DNA of 64,000 nucleotides from Odiellus spinosus (GCA_963920705.1 OY987239.1:4160576-4224575); one strand, 5' to 3'. Shown: positions 44,316 through 54,474, counted from the stretch's first letter. The notes: generated by a model from the letters alone, not told the origin. Numbers and translations: made by a program.

Positions 44316-44841
44316 GTAACGTCTTGTTCGGTATCCTTTCAACCTTTAGCCAGAGTGAGGTATATAGACCGAATCACGATAGATAATAGTTTCCATGGAA
44401 TAACGACATTGGTTCTACACGGGAGCTAAAGCAGGATCAAGGATTCAATCAATTTGGTAAAAACCGTAGAACTAAAACCTGAAGTGCTCTTTTACTCCAC
44501 TTGGTCTATACCCATTCTGTCTTTAGCAAAGTTCAAGATTATTTAAAATGTTGGAGGTAACGTCTTGCTCGGTATTCATTCAACCTTTAGCCAGAGTGAG
44601 GTATAGACCGAATCACGATAGATAATATTTTCCATGGATTTACGACAGAAGGCGTTAAATTAACGCTGGTTCTACACGCGCGGCTGAAGCTAGTTTAAGG
44701 ATTAAATCCGTTTGATAAAAACCGTAGAACTAAAACTTGAAGTGCTCTTTTACTCCACTTGGTCTATACCCATTCTGTCTTTAGCCATTAGACAATCACA
44801 CTCTATAGTTACTCTCCCCAGCTTACTCATAACTATTGCAG
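44316..44841 (+). repeat. Intron of copy A with internal duplication
   Basis: GGTAACGTCTTG, TTTAGCCAGAGTGAGGTATA and ACCGAATCACGATAGATAAT occur twice, from about 44315 and from about 44557, spaced about 240 bp. Copy B has one such unit, in a 270-bp intron. Confidence 0.85.
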
Positions 44842-45116
44842 GATGAAGATTCAAAATACACCAAATTGAGGCTACATCTTCGAAGAAATCCAGAGGATCT
44901 TGAGAGGTTGGACGAGAAAGTGGCTGAAAAATTTACTAGTGGGAAAGCTGTAGTAATCGACGAAGGTACCGCGGTTCTGAAACCTGCCCTATTCGAGAAG
45001 CTCAAGCGAAAAAAGAGGAAACTGTACGTGGGAAAGACCAAATACGACCAGTTCTACTTGCACATGTTCTTCAACAAACGCTTGCCTCGCGATATCAAGG
45101 AGAGAATCGACTATGT
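44842..45116 (+). pseudogene. IR copy A, S2 exon (frame intact)
   Basis: After TATTGCAG the exon codes DEDSKYTKLRLHL, VAEKFTSGKAVVIDEGTAVL, KRKLYVGKTKYDQF, FNKRLPRDIKERIDY and ends GT|GTAAG in phase 2. This is the distal part of the S2 lobe of the ligand-binding domain. At 275 bases it is two longer than its counterpart in copy B and keeps the frame, so it shows the ancestral reading. It belongs to a 5'-truncated gene. Confidence 0.8.
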
Positions 45117-45356
45117 GTAAGAAACCTCAGATAAGAGTTACGCCTTAAAGTTTTTAAGTCGTCGCTTAAAGGAACACTATTAACTGAAAGTTTCACTAGC
45201 GTTTTTATTTTTTATTTTTTTCACAATTTTTGATCAATTAGAAAATAATATTTGAACTTTTTTTAGTCTTACCACTGGGCTTATATTTTAATGGAGTGAG
45301 TTCCCGACCAATCAGATGCTAGCTTCAATTCCGCCATGTTTAAGAATAGATATTTA

Positions 45357-45775
45357 CAGAGGTATATAATAAACCCCCTTCGGGGGGAAGTATGAAAGCC
45401 CTATACTACTAATGCTAAAAATCACGAACAACAAGAGCCCGCTGCTGACTATCTAGGCCACTAGCTCGCGCTGGACTTCTCAATCTCGCTACTCTAGTAA
45501 ATGGACTTTGTATAAACAAGACGGCTCGATTTGTGTTTAGAACTTCCTGTCTCAGGAGTCAGGCTGTCTGTTAAAATGGAGTCGAAGGTTGACTTCAGCT
45601 CACAAGTTCCGGAAGTGTGCGTAGGGAAAATTTAGTGAGGTTCAAAATGGTGTAACTATTTTTTGGGAGTAAAGCGGTGTGTCGATCCGCCGCGATTTAC
45701 GCCGGGCACTTGTTGTTCGTCGATTTTGCCTACCTTTCATACTTCCCCCCCGAAGGGGGTTATTATATACCTCTG
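45357..45775. mobile_element. 419-bp hAT-like MITE
   Basis: The terminal inverted repeats of about 40 bp begin CAGAGGTATATAATAA and are followed by a CCCCCTTCGGGGGG region, the mirror at the right end. Copy B has the uninterrupted sequence AGATATTAATGATTGAG at 61393, so this is an insertion. Flanks ATATTTA and ATATTAAT fit an imperfect 7-8 bp target duplication. CAG start and 8-bp duplication point to hAT. Noncoding. Confidence 0.85.
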
Positions 45776-45980
45776 ATATTAATGATTGAGATAGTAGGTT
45801 TTTCGAACCGGGCTATTCCGTCAATTTAGTAAAAAGCTTCTGTTGTGATTTACTTTTTCTTACAAATACTATTACACGCTTGTAAATTATGGCACAAGTA
45901 AATCATCCTTCAAGTTTATAAGACGACATACTGCGGGTAACGATGAAGTGAGTCCAATTTTCCCAGTCCATGGTTTCACC

Positions 45981-46467
45981 CCCCCCCCGCGTGTCACCAC
46001 CTTCCCGCGGTGCGGGGGTTGAGCTGAGCTCCTAGGCCTAAAGGACTCATGACTAAGAGTGACACACTCCCTTTCTACTGAGTTGAGGTATGATCGGTTT
46101 TGCCGGACGAAGTAGCCCCCGTGGAGAGGTTAAAGTCTACTGGGTGTGTGAAGCTACTAAGGAGGTAGCTCCAATTATGTGATCACATCTCGGGCTCAGG
46201 CTTTGATTGGGTAGAGTTTTGGGGTGGATGGTGCATTAGTGTCGAAGGAGCTCTCCGCTGTCGGCTCCCTAGGTCTTATGTTACCAAAGCCTCACCGAGT
46301 CGAGGACGACAGTCAAGCTCATTATGGGTTTGGTTGGTTTGCTGTGTACTTCGCTGACCACTTTCCATGGATGTGGTTTTGCTGGTATTGACCTTCTCGG
46401 TCATAGCGGATATAGCGCTGTTATGTGAGAAACGATATAGCGCTTTAGAAATCTCCAAACTGAGTCC
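45981..46467 (+). mobile_element. 487-bp retroposon-like insertion, copy 1
   Basis: Begins CCCCGCGTGTCACCACC and ends CTGAGTCC; flanked by 11-bp direct repeats ATGGTTTCACC. Copy B has the empty site (GTCCATGGTTTCATCAGAAG at 61682). A second copy sits at 59474-59964 with a different 11-bp duplication. Fixed ends with long, site-specific duplications fit target-primed retroposition of an RNA, as for SINEs; no poly-A tail and no TIRs are present. Internal frames are not conserved between copies. Confidence 0.8.
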
Positions 46468-46960
46468 ATGGTTTCACCCTAAGTATTCCGACATTTGTAC
46501 AGAAAGGCGGCCAGGTCCAGAAAATTCTTTCTCGAGTAAATCAGACTCGAAATCGCGACGGCCGGGCGAGACACGTTCCTTCGTTTCGCGAGTGAGAGAG
46601 AAGGGAGAGTCATTTTTCGTCGATAAATTTTCATCCCGTTAACGTCTATTTGTAATTATAGGAACTATGGTAGAAATTCAAATTAAAAAGAGGCCTGGCA
46701 AAGAGTCGCGGAATCGCGTAGCGCGAGCCACGACACAATTCTTATACGAAATATGATGTAATTTCTGAATGTCTTTTAACGTGACCGCTGATTGGTCAAC
46801 GTAGCGAAATTAGAACACACGTTTAAGATATAAAACTTTAAAAATTATTTTCTGATAGGAAAACTACAAAAATTATGAAAAAATTCAGTGTTTCATATTT
46901 TAAAGGGATCTTAAAAAAAAGAAAAAAAAAACGCTTCGTTTCCGCTGATTTATCCCTTTA

Positions 46961-47425
46961 AAGGGAGAATGAAAGGCCGAAACAACCTATTTTAAATCGA
47001 TTAAGAATGCTAAAATAATGAGGAAAAAATATAATAAAACTCACCAAAAATATTTCTTTATTTTATAATCGATTTCCAAAGTTCCGATGCTAAGCCTAGG
47101 CTGCCTAGCTCGGCGAACTAGGCTAGCACGACCCGTATTTTTTTTTCTAATATTCGCGACTGTTCTTGTCGCCAATCACCAGCGAGTACGCGTATTTTAA
47201 AAATACGCGTACTAGAGACGGGAATATTAAAAAAAAAAATACGGCTCGTGCTCGCCTAGTTCGCCGAGTTAGGCAGCCAAGGCTTAGCATCTGCAAGTTT
47301 CAGAACTTTGGAAATTGATTATAAAATAACGAAATATTTTTGGTGAGTTATATTATTGTTTTTCTCATTATTTTAGCATTCTTAATCGATTAAAAATATG
47401 TTGTTTTGGCCTTTCATTTTCCCTT
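46961..47425. mobile_element. 465-bp TA-flanked MITE with about 185-bp inverted repeats
   Basis: It begins AAGGGAGAATGAAAGGCCG and ends with the complement, and the pairing continues for about 185 bp (including AATCGATTAAGAATGCTAAA). Copy B has CCTTTAAGAG in place of it, so the target is TA, as for Tc1/mariner-type elements. The AAGGGAGAATG end also occurs at 3538, 21497 and 21853. Confidence 0.85.
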
Positions 47426-47481
47426 TAAGAGAAAATAAGAAATAACACTTTAATTAGCGCAACGAGAATAATTGAAACAAG

Positions 47482-47746
47482 ACAAATGGAGGCACATTAT
47501 CGAAGAGCAAATTTCTATAAACGAGGAAACTTATTCGAATCGGATAAGTCGATATCTTTCAAGCCAATGAACATCGTGTATCAGACCGTCATCTTTCGTC
47601 TTTGGATTATCGGCCTATCATTGGCAACAGTAACCTTCTTCTTCGAATATTTCGGGACTGAACGTTGTCGAAAAAGGTCCGTATTGATTTCAACAACATA
47701 TCACCTTGGAGGAAGTACATTAGATGGAGGTGCCGTCTGCCTATAA
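47482..47746 (+). pseudogene. IR copy A, last exon (TM3), 3' end replaced by an insertion
   Basis: With acceptor AAG|ACAAATGG the first base completes the split codon of the S2 exon (V), then QMEAHYRRANFYKRGN, SISFKPMNIVYQTVIFRLWI and IGLSLATVTFFFEYFG (TM3). Copy B ends STTYHHI and stop; here the reading enters the 633-bp insertion after STTYH and stops after about a dozen foreign residues. The membrane segment is intact. Confidence 0.8.
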
Positions 47747-48338
47747 CCTTTTTAATCGTAGAGGCCTCTCCACGGCGACGCGCATACCGTTACCAAGGTC
47801 GTAAGGGGGCGTCACGACTCACGTGGCTCGGGAAATGCTTTCTACCAAATTTCAAACTAAACGGCGGTTACTACGGTCTAATTTTTTTTTTTTTTTTTTT
47901 GGACGATGACGTACGGCGCGAAGGTAGAAGCTAGTGAGCGCCGGAGCAAAGGGGTCACAAAAGGGGGATAAGGCGGCGCTCTAGGCCCGGCAATTCTAAC
48001 CTAGAAGGATCAGACAAGGAGAGGAAAAGTGGGAACGGCGCGGCCTAAACTCCCACTCTGGGAGAACGGGGACAGTCGGGGGAAGAGATGCTTCATGGTA
48101 ACTTGTTGTCACGTGGGATTCTTTATGAGACGCGTAGTAGCCGACGACGCTAGCGACCACGTGACAACAGTTTACCTCGAGAATTTCCTATCCCACCTTT
48201 CCACCCGAGTGGGAGGTTGGCTCTTCTCTCTCTAACTCAACGCAGCCCCACTTTTCCTCTCCTTGTTTTATCCTTCTGGTTCTAATCGTTTCAATAGAAA
48301 AACAGTTAGCGTCGCAAATCGAACCTACTTCCTCCAAG
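47706..48338. mobile_element. 633-bp element with 8-bp target duplication
   Basis: Flanked by ATATCACC on both sides, and absent from copy B, which has ACATATCACCACATTTAG at 62608. Ends TTGGAGGAAGTA and TACTTCCTCCAA pair. The inside is GC-rich and holds further nested inverted repeats, such as AGACAAGGAGAGGAAAAGTG near 48013 with its complement near 48250, and a 20-base T run. hAT-like by duplication length. It lies in the last codons of the IR copy A. Confidence 0.85.
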
Positions 48339-49536
48339 ATATCACCACATTTAGAATAAATGTACTTTTTAAGAAGCGGAAAGCGAAACTAGTCGTTTCT
48401 ATCAACTTAAATGCCGTTTTTCTATGGACTCTCCGACTGCTCTGGGAGCACTATGAAAGTCATAGATACAATTTTGGAGTCTTCCGGGAGCGATCGGAGC
48501 AGTCCGAAGAAAAGCGCCATTAAATTCTTTTTTCGCAGATGATTCCCATATGGTTAAACCTAACTCGGACTAATTACCCTGGCTAAAAATATTTTCAAAA
48601 GCGCGTTGTGAACCCCGAAAAAGAGGGAAGTAGCATTTTCCTATTTGAACGAAGAATGCAAAAAGACTGCTTAATACGGAGAGGAATGCGGATGTAAATG
48701 ATGCAAATTCGCGTCATGACTTCCCCTGGGCTGGGCGACAGTTCGCAGTATTCCTAAACAAAATCGTTCAAGATGTTCGTGACGCAGTCTTTTTTCTAAT
48801 GAAATATTTCTTCTTTTCTCGATTCAATGATAGATTATTTTGGAATATGTACAAGATTAAAGAAAGATAGAAGCAAAAATGGAACCGTATTTCATGTATG
48901 ATCACGTCCGAACTTTCTTAATTACGCTGAGGTATTTCACCCAGAAGACTTTCTTAAAGTGTCGAGTACACGCGGATTAACAATTTCTACCAATCAGCGG
49001 CTCAGCTTCCTCAACATTTTCTCCAATCATATGGAACCCTAGCTTTCAGCCTACGCGGTTTAATAAGCGCGTATAATATTTCAAAATATCGACACATGAC
49101 TATACGGCCGACGATGAAACGCGCGATTACGAATGATCGAAATACCACAGATCGAGGGGCTCATTAATGCACGTAATGGGTTTACAAGCCTTTAGCTTAT
49201 TTGACTGCACTAAAGTGATTACGTAATTGGGTTCATGTTTAGCATTACCAAAAGCTGCAGTCAGTTCAAGACAGGTTACACCCCTCACCATCGATTTATA
49301 AAATATAATCAAGATAATAAAACTCAAAGGATCAAATTTAATCATCGGTGTTTTGAATCGCACAAACGTCATTAATCACCTCAACATTTAAAATTAAATC
49401 TAATATTCATCCCACATATTATAAATGTTAAGAAATTTAATGTTCAAGTAAATATTGTTGAAGTGTCCGTAATTTGTCATTTTTAAATATAATTATTAAT
49501 AATTGTTTGTCGATGAAATGGTAATAAGCGTAACGG
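48339..49536. other. 3' flank of IR copy A, conserved in copy B
   Basis: It aligns with 62606-63350, including a small inverted-repeat block GACTCTCCGACTGCTC ... GAGCAGTCCGAAGA at about 48427-48520. A 650-bp part (about 48870-49380) is present only in A. No coding region is supported. Confidence 0.6.
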
Positions 49537-49555
49537 TATATACCCATTGAATATA

Positions 49556-49712
49556 ATTGGACCGAATTCCCATTGGTCCGAAATAAAAAATAAATAATTC
49601 CAATCAACCGTAGCTTGGCCGACCGAGCCCAATGCAACGAATTCCCATTGAACCGAAATCCCGCTGAACCAAATCCCCCCTAGACCGAATTTCCCATTGG
49701 GCCGAATTCCTA
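49556..49712 (+). repeat. Degenerate short-repeat array, set ii, left
   Basis: Units vary around CCGAATTCCCATTGG (for example GACCGAATTCCCATTGG, AACCGAAATCCCGCTG, GACCGAATTTCCCATTGG). Partner in inverted orientation at 53440-53615. Confidence 0.8.
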
Positions 49713-49989
49713 AAAGGGCGTTCCGATGAATTTAAGACGATAATGTAAGTCCTGGCGATGTCGTACCCGTTTTTTAATGTAGGGAAAATCGCTCACGCGC
49801 GATCGCGGATACGGAAGATATAAAGATAAATTTGGTTCGAATATACACAAGGTTTCAGCGATTCGGTGGGGTTGTTGACATAAGTGTGCAGTATGAAACA
49901 GTGGACTGTTGGTTCGAAGCCACCCAATTAAGGTGGCAAAGAAAAATGTTCCGTTTTGGGCGACCTCCCTATATTTAGTAAATATCTGT

Positions 49990-50920
49990 TAAATGATACT
50001 GTTTTTAGCTAGACCCAACCCTAGTGGGGTCTAGGTACTGTATTCACTGCGGCGTTGGCGTCGGCGTGGGCGTTGACGTTGGCGTTGGAGTCGTGCAAGA
50101 AGACGAAATACGTCATCGAATAGAAAAATCTTTCGTCCTCTTACCTCTCCGAGTGAACTTTTAGTTCATGGAGAGGTTCTGTCTGTTACGTCATCGAATC
50201 GGAAAAACTTACGTCTCCTTACCTCTCCGACTGAACTTTTAGTTTATAATGATAAACGAGCGCCTTATATAGTATCTTTTGGATTCGCGTCTATTTTAGC
50301 CTTCTGAGGTTATAGCTTTTACTGAATTGAAACGTAATATTCATTTAAATTAAAATTAAAACAGATTAAATGATTTAACTTAATCTAAAAACCAATCTTG
50401 CTGAAACTTAAATTTAATAAAAAAGATATTTTCGAAAATATTCAATATTTACTTATAGGTTGATTAGATAAAGGCGTGTTTTCACGTGTGTTCTAGATAA
50501 AATGAATTAATAAATTTTAGATATTATGGTGCGTTTTCACGGGTATCCAAGATAAGACAATAAAGATTAGATGTAAAGGTGCCCTCACAAGGGTATCCAA
50601 GGTAAAAATTAATAAAGATTAGATATAAAGGCGTCTTCATAGGGCATCCAAGATAAAGACTTAATAAGATAAAATGACTTAATAAAGAATAGATATAAAG
50701 TCCCGTTGCACGAGTATCCAAGATAAAATGACAAAGATAATATATAAATGCCTGTTCGCACGGGTATCTAAGTTAAAAATTAATAAATATTCGATGTAAA
50801 TCCGCGTTCAGACGTATCAAAGAAAAATTAAGATTAAATATAAAGCCGCTTTCACACGGGTATCCAAGATAAATTAATAAAAATTAGATATAAAGACGCG
50901 TTCACAGGTAGCCAAGTTGA
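49990..50920 (-). repeat. Inverted copy of the 7.3-8.65 kb dispersed repeat
   Basis: It has CTAGACCCAACCCTAGTGGG, the GTTGGCGTCGGCG tract, the hairpins, ATTCGCGTCTATTTTAGCC and then the tandem units with GGGTATCCAAGATAA. It lies inside the MULE-type element, so the block has moved at least once. Confidence 0.85.
50144..50176 (-). other. Hairpin, CCTCTCC/GGAGAGG type, inverted copy
   Basis: This is the reverse-orientation relative of the hairpins at 8396 and 8474. A second, truncated one follows at about 50222. Confidence 0.75.
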
Positions 50921-51430
50921 AAAACGTGGTTTGAAAAACGTGATTTGAAAAACCTGATTTGAAAAACCTGATTTGAAAAACCTGATTTGAAAAACCTGAT
51001 TTGAAAACCCTGATTTGAAAAACCTGATTTGAAAAACCTGATTTGAAAAACCTGATTTGAAAAACCTGATTTGAAAAACCTGAGTTGAAAAACCTGAGTT
51101 GAAAAACCTGATTTGAAAAACCTGATTTGAAAAACCTGATTTGAAAAACCTGATTTGAAAAACCTGATTTGAAAAACCTGATTTGAAAAACCTGATTTGA
51201 AAAACCTGATTTGAAAAACCTGATTTGAAAAACCTGATTTGAAAAACCTGATTTGAAAAACCTGATTTGAAAAACCTGATTTGAAAAACCTGATTTGAAA
51301 AACCTGATTTGAAAAACCTGATTTGAAAAACCTGATTTGAAAAACCTGATTTGAAAAACCTGATTTGAAAAACCTGATTTGAAAAACCTGATTTGAAAAA
51401 CCTGATTTGAAAAACCTGATTTGAAAAACT
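50917..51430 (-). repeat. 15-bp tandem repeat, about 34 copies
   Basis: The unit is TTGAAAAACCTGATT with rare changes (GAGT at two units near 51085). Being a multiple of three, it creates a 185-codon minus-strand frame of repeated FFKSGFSNQVFQIR, an artefact of periodicity. Confidence 0.97.
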
Positions 51431-51755
51431 TCGTGTTTAAAGGAATCTCGAAACGCCATTCAAATTGTTCAAAGAGGTTCTTTTCAGCCTCTTTTACAAT
51501 GTCATGGGTCTAGCTATTCCTATGGGCTTGACCATCTTGTTTTTCTCTAGGTTAGGCTAGAAGGGTGATATTACCCCAGCAGAGACGTCACTATACTGGC
51601 TATTACATTTGTTAATGAACTTCAAATACTTCGTAGAATGTGTTAATGGACTTCTGATTGTGAACGTTTTAAAAAGTGTTTTTTAGGCTTTAAATAGCTA
51701 CAAAATTCTTCACAAGCTTAAAAAATATATTTTTCGAGGTTTTGAATTGTTAAAA

Positions 51756-52165
51756 AAGAAATTGCCACCTATATATTTCTCGGGATACTGTTTTTTCTAT
51801 ACTTCGAAGCAATACGCCTACGACGGAGGTTGGCGTATCATTATGGAGCGTATAGTTAACAAAGGCGGATACGTTTACGTTAAAAATGACTATTTGTTTC
51901 GTTTAAATAAGAGAAATAACGAGTCAGCTTATTATGTTTGTAGAAACAAGAATTGTCAAGTTAAAATTACAACCCATCGCGGTGATGTTGTCAGCGAAGT
52001 TCCCGAAACGCACTTAACCCACGAACCAGATACAAAGTACATTTTCCATTTGAGAGCCAAAGAACAAATGGTTTTGCAAGTAAATTCGGCAAGATGTTCA
52101 AAACGAATTAGAGAAGTTTATTCGGATGTGGTTGTAGGAGAAAAAAAGAAAGCTGTGGCCTCGGG
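51756..52165 (+). pseudogene. FLYWCH zinc-finger exon of a MULE transposase
   Basis: It codes IVNKGGYVYVKNDYLFRLNK, YYVCRNKNCQVKITTHRGD and HLTHEPD, the FLYWCH pattern (Y.F....R....YW.C....C.......H.H), then a basic linker. It ends at a probable donor GG|GTATAT at 52166 with a 62-bp intron to TTTTAG at 52227. FLYWCH fingers often stand before MULE transposase domains in arthropod elements. Start is not certain; the frame is open from about 51747. Confidence 0.7.
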
Positions 52166-52227
52166 TATATATTAACATGAATTTCTGGTATAGTATTGGT
52201 TATTTATTGCAAAGTCTCTAATTTTAG

Positions 52228-53302
52228 GTGTTGATGAAATTGAAGCTCAAGCAATGATTCCCGATTTGAAGGCTGTCCGTTCAAGTCTATATAGACATCA
52301 GCCAATCCTAAGACACGAAGCGTAGTATTTATTGACGGAGAATGGAAGTTAGTAGGAGATAATAACGAAAGCTTTTTGATGATAAATGATGGTGAAGACG
52401 ACAAAATCCTCGCGTTTTGTACTAATGAATTTTTAGAAATTCTTTGCAAAGCGCCTTGTGTTTTATGGACGGTACGCATTTTGCCTGCCCAAAACAATTT
52501 AGCCAGCTTTACATTTTGCACGTCGTCTACAAAGGAAACATGCTGCCGGTTCTTTACGCTCTACTACCGGGCCATTCCAAAGAAGTCTATTCTCGTCTGT
52601 TTCATTTCATTGAAGAAGCTGCGTCGCAAAGAGTAATGCTATTCTCACCTGCGATGTTCCAAATAGTTTTTGAGTCGGCAATGATAACCACAATTAGAGA
52701 AATTTATCCGTCCGCTACACTTAAGGGCTGTCTGTTTCATTTCACTCAAGCCATATGGAGAGCTGTAAGTGGAAGAGGTTTAACAACACATTACAGGAGT
52801 AATTCGGATGTACGGAAAATGATTCGCCGCATAATGAGCCTAGCACTGGTTCCGCTTGAAAAACATGGAGATCTTTGGTGTACAATAGAGGAGAGTTTTC
52901 CCTACGACTTTCCTGCAGTAAACGACTTCATCGACTATTTTGTGAAGAACTGGTGCGATAATAGCCTTCGTTCCCCGGTCATGTGGAATCATTATGGGAT
53001 ATTCCAAATGAGAACTAACAATCACCTCGAAGGGCTTCACCACAAGTTAAACTCCAAGTTGGCATCTAAGCCGTCTTTTTGGAAGTTTTTGCTTGAATTA
53101 AAAAATCTCCAAATGGAGTACTGCAGCAAAAAAAATTGATATTGATCTCGGCAAGCGCATTACCGTTTCTAACACGAAATATGTCGAACTCAATGAAAGA
53201 TATAATGTAGTGGTTTCTAATTATCAAGCTGAATGTCTTAAGCATAACGTAAACCATTCTAAAATTGCCCTAGAACTTCTTGACTGTGTCGGGCTTAATT
53301 AA
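52228..53302 (+). pseudogene. MULE transposase, frameshifted
   Basis: After the intron VDEIEAQAMIPDLKAVRSSL continues, stops at about 52325, shifts frame to EWKLVGDNNESFLMIND and ILAFCTNEFLEIL, shifts again to CFMDGTHFACPKQFSQLYIL, VFESAM, CLFHFTQAIWRAV (DDE-type MULE core) and NNHLEGLHHKLNSKL, and shifts once more in an A run at about 53133 to the tail NVNHSKIALELLDC ending at 53302. Domain order and length match full MULE transposases; three frameshifts make it inactive. Confidence 0.8.
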
Positions 53303-53439
53303 CATTATGTAAAGTAGATGTAATAATTTGGATTATTTTGCGAAATAAAATGCACTGGCATATACCTAAATTACTATTATTTACGTTAAAATATTATTAT
53401 TTACTTAATTACGCGGTCGAATGTGATATTGTTTTCCGA

Positions 53440-53615
53440 TTAGGAATCGGTCGAATGGGTTAAGTGCCGATGACGAATCGGTCGAATGGGATTGACTGTC
53501 GAATGAGATTCGGTCGAATGGGATTCTGGTTTACGAAAAGGTATCGGTCGAATGGGCTTCTGCCCAAAGGGATTCTGCCCAATGGGATTCTGTCCGATGG
53601 GATTCTGCCCAAGGT
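53440..53615 (-). repeat. Degenerate short-repeat array, set ii, right
   Basis: Units vary around CGGTCGAATGGGATT and CTGCCCAATGGGATT, which on the other strand read AATCCCATTCGACCG. It closes the MULE-type element next to its right target copy. Confidence 0.8.
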
Positions 53616-53624
53616 CGAGAAGCA

Positions 53625-54110
53625 ATGTAACGGCACTGAGTTTGGAAAGGTTTTTTTCCCCGAGTTCTTCGGTTTACCCTTTCCATAAAAACTCAAGAGG
53701 GTTAAGGGTATTTAGTAAGCGTAGGGTGGCTAATGGTTAGCAGTGGCATCAGGGCTACCTACTTCAACCCTACGCTGTTTAAAAATCAGTTCTAGGATAT
53801 TCCTTCTCTAGAACCAGCTTAAATTAATGTTTTTATATATTGATAACTGATGTTTGGAATCGCCGAAAAACATAATTAATGGCGGCTGATTTACCAATTA
53901 CTTGTAATGTTAAATGTTAAATGTTAAATATTAATTGTTAAATGTTAAATATTAATTGTTAAATGTTAAATATTAATTGTTAAATGTTAAATATTAATTG
54001 TTAAATGATAAATATTAATTGTTAAATGTTAAATATTAATTGTTAAATGTTAAATATTAATTGTTAAATGTTAAATATTAAATATTAATTGTTAAAAGTT
54101 AATTGTTGTT
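53625..54110 (+). repeat. Copy A 3' block: tRNA-like segment and TTAAATGTTAA microsatellite
   Basis: Begins GTAACGGCACTGAGTTTGG after the MULE-type element. Microsatellite units of about 21 bp (TTGTTAAATGTTAAATATTAA) run from about 53910 to 54100. Matches 63343-64000. Confidence 0.85.
53719..53775 (+). ncRNA. tRNA-like fold lacking a T arm, copy A
   Basis: 57 nt: acceptor GCGTAGG/CCTACGC (7 bp perfect), D-like GCT-AATGGTT-AGC, an anticodon-like stem GTGGC/GCTAC, and a 10-nt connector where the T arm would be. The TGGCTAATGGTTAGCA segment resembles a Pol III A box; the B box is poor. It is followed by about 130 bp and a TTAAATGTTAA microsatellite. The only change in copy B is in the D loop. 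It may be a tRNA-derived SINE head. Confidence 0.35.
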
Positions 54111-54172
54111 AATTGAAGTATTGTAAGCAACCTTGTAACTTTTAACTATCATTAAAAATTAAATGTTTGACG

Positions 54173-54474
54173 TTAGAATGCGTGTCTGATAAAATATTGT
54201 TCGATCCAACTTTCCTTAGAGTTAAATTCAACAAAGAATAAACGTTTCGCCTTGGAAATATTTAAGCCTGCATGCGGAGGATATTTTCTATCCAAATCTC
54301 TTTTCAGATTCTCGGAATGTTTCGAAATAATGACACGTTTAATATTAAAATGACTATGTCCAACCTTTTCTACCGATCGCTTTTCATCATTAGAAGTAAC
54401 GCGTTTAAATAAACAACAGCGATTGGTTGACTTTGTTGTGACGAAACGCTGGGCATTGTGCGAGGCTGGAGATC
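54173..54474 (-). CDS. Unrecognised coding exon, about 100 codons
   Basis: From acceptor TTTCAG (54475-54480 on the complement) the minus strand is open for about 100 codons to TAA at 54173-54175. It contains RFVTTKSTNR, SVEKVGHSHFNIKRVI, RDLDRKYPPHAGLNISKAKR and LFFVEFNSKESWIEQYFIRH. There is no ATG near its start, which is why a simple ORF search misses it. A diverged paralog at 55132-55240 preserves the first third at protein level, arguing for coding. I do not recognise the family. It could be a host gene's last exon or part of an element. Confidence 0.4.

Larger units (their letters stand above)
45117..47481. other. Intron 4 of copy A, enlarged by three insertions
   Basis: Homologous to 61152-62393 of copy B apart from the 419-bp, 487-bp and 465-bp insertions listed separately. 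Removing these leaves about 1.0 kb. No coding region is recognised. Confidence 0.75.
49537..53624. mobile_element. 4.1-kb FLYWCH/MULE-type element with degenerate subterminal arrays
   Basis: The copy B flank is continuous (GGTAATCAATGTAACGGCAC at 63340), whereas copy A has 4.1 kb inserted between GCGTAACGG (49528-49536) and ATGTAACGG (53625-53633), which fit a 9-bp target duplication with two differences. Inverted arrays of short repeats lie near both ends, a MULE transposase pseudogene lies inside, and other repeats fill the left half. No simple terminal inverted repeat is visible; the arrays seem to replace it. Confidence 0.7.

Noticed and set aside
50902..51459. 185-codon minus-strand frame of repeated FKSGFSNQ
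   Set aside because: It is produced by a 15-bp tandem repeat whose period is a multiple of three; no coding evidence.
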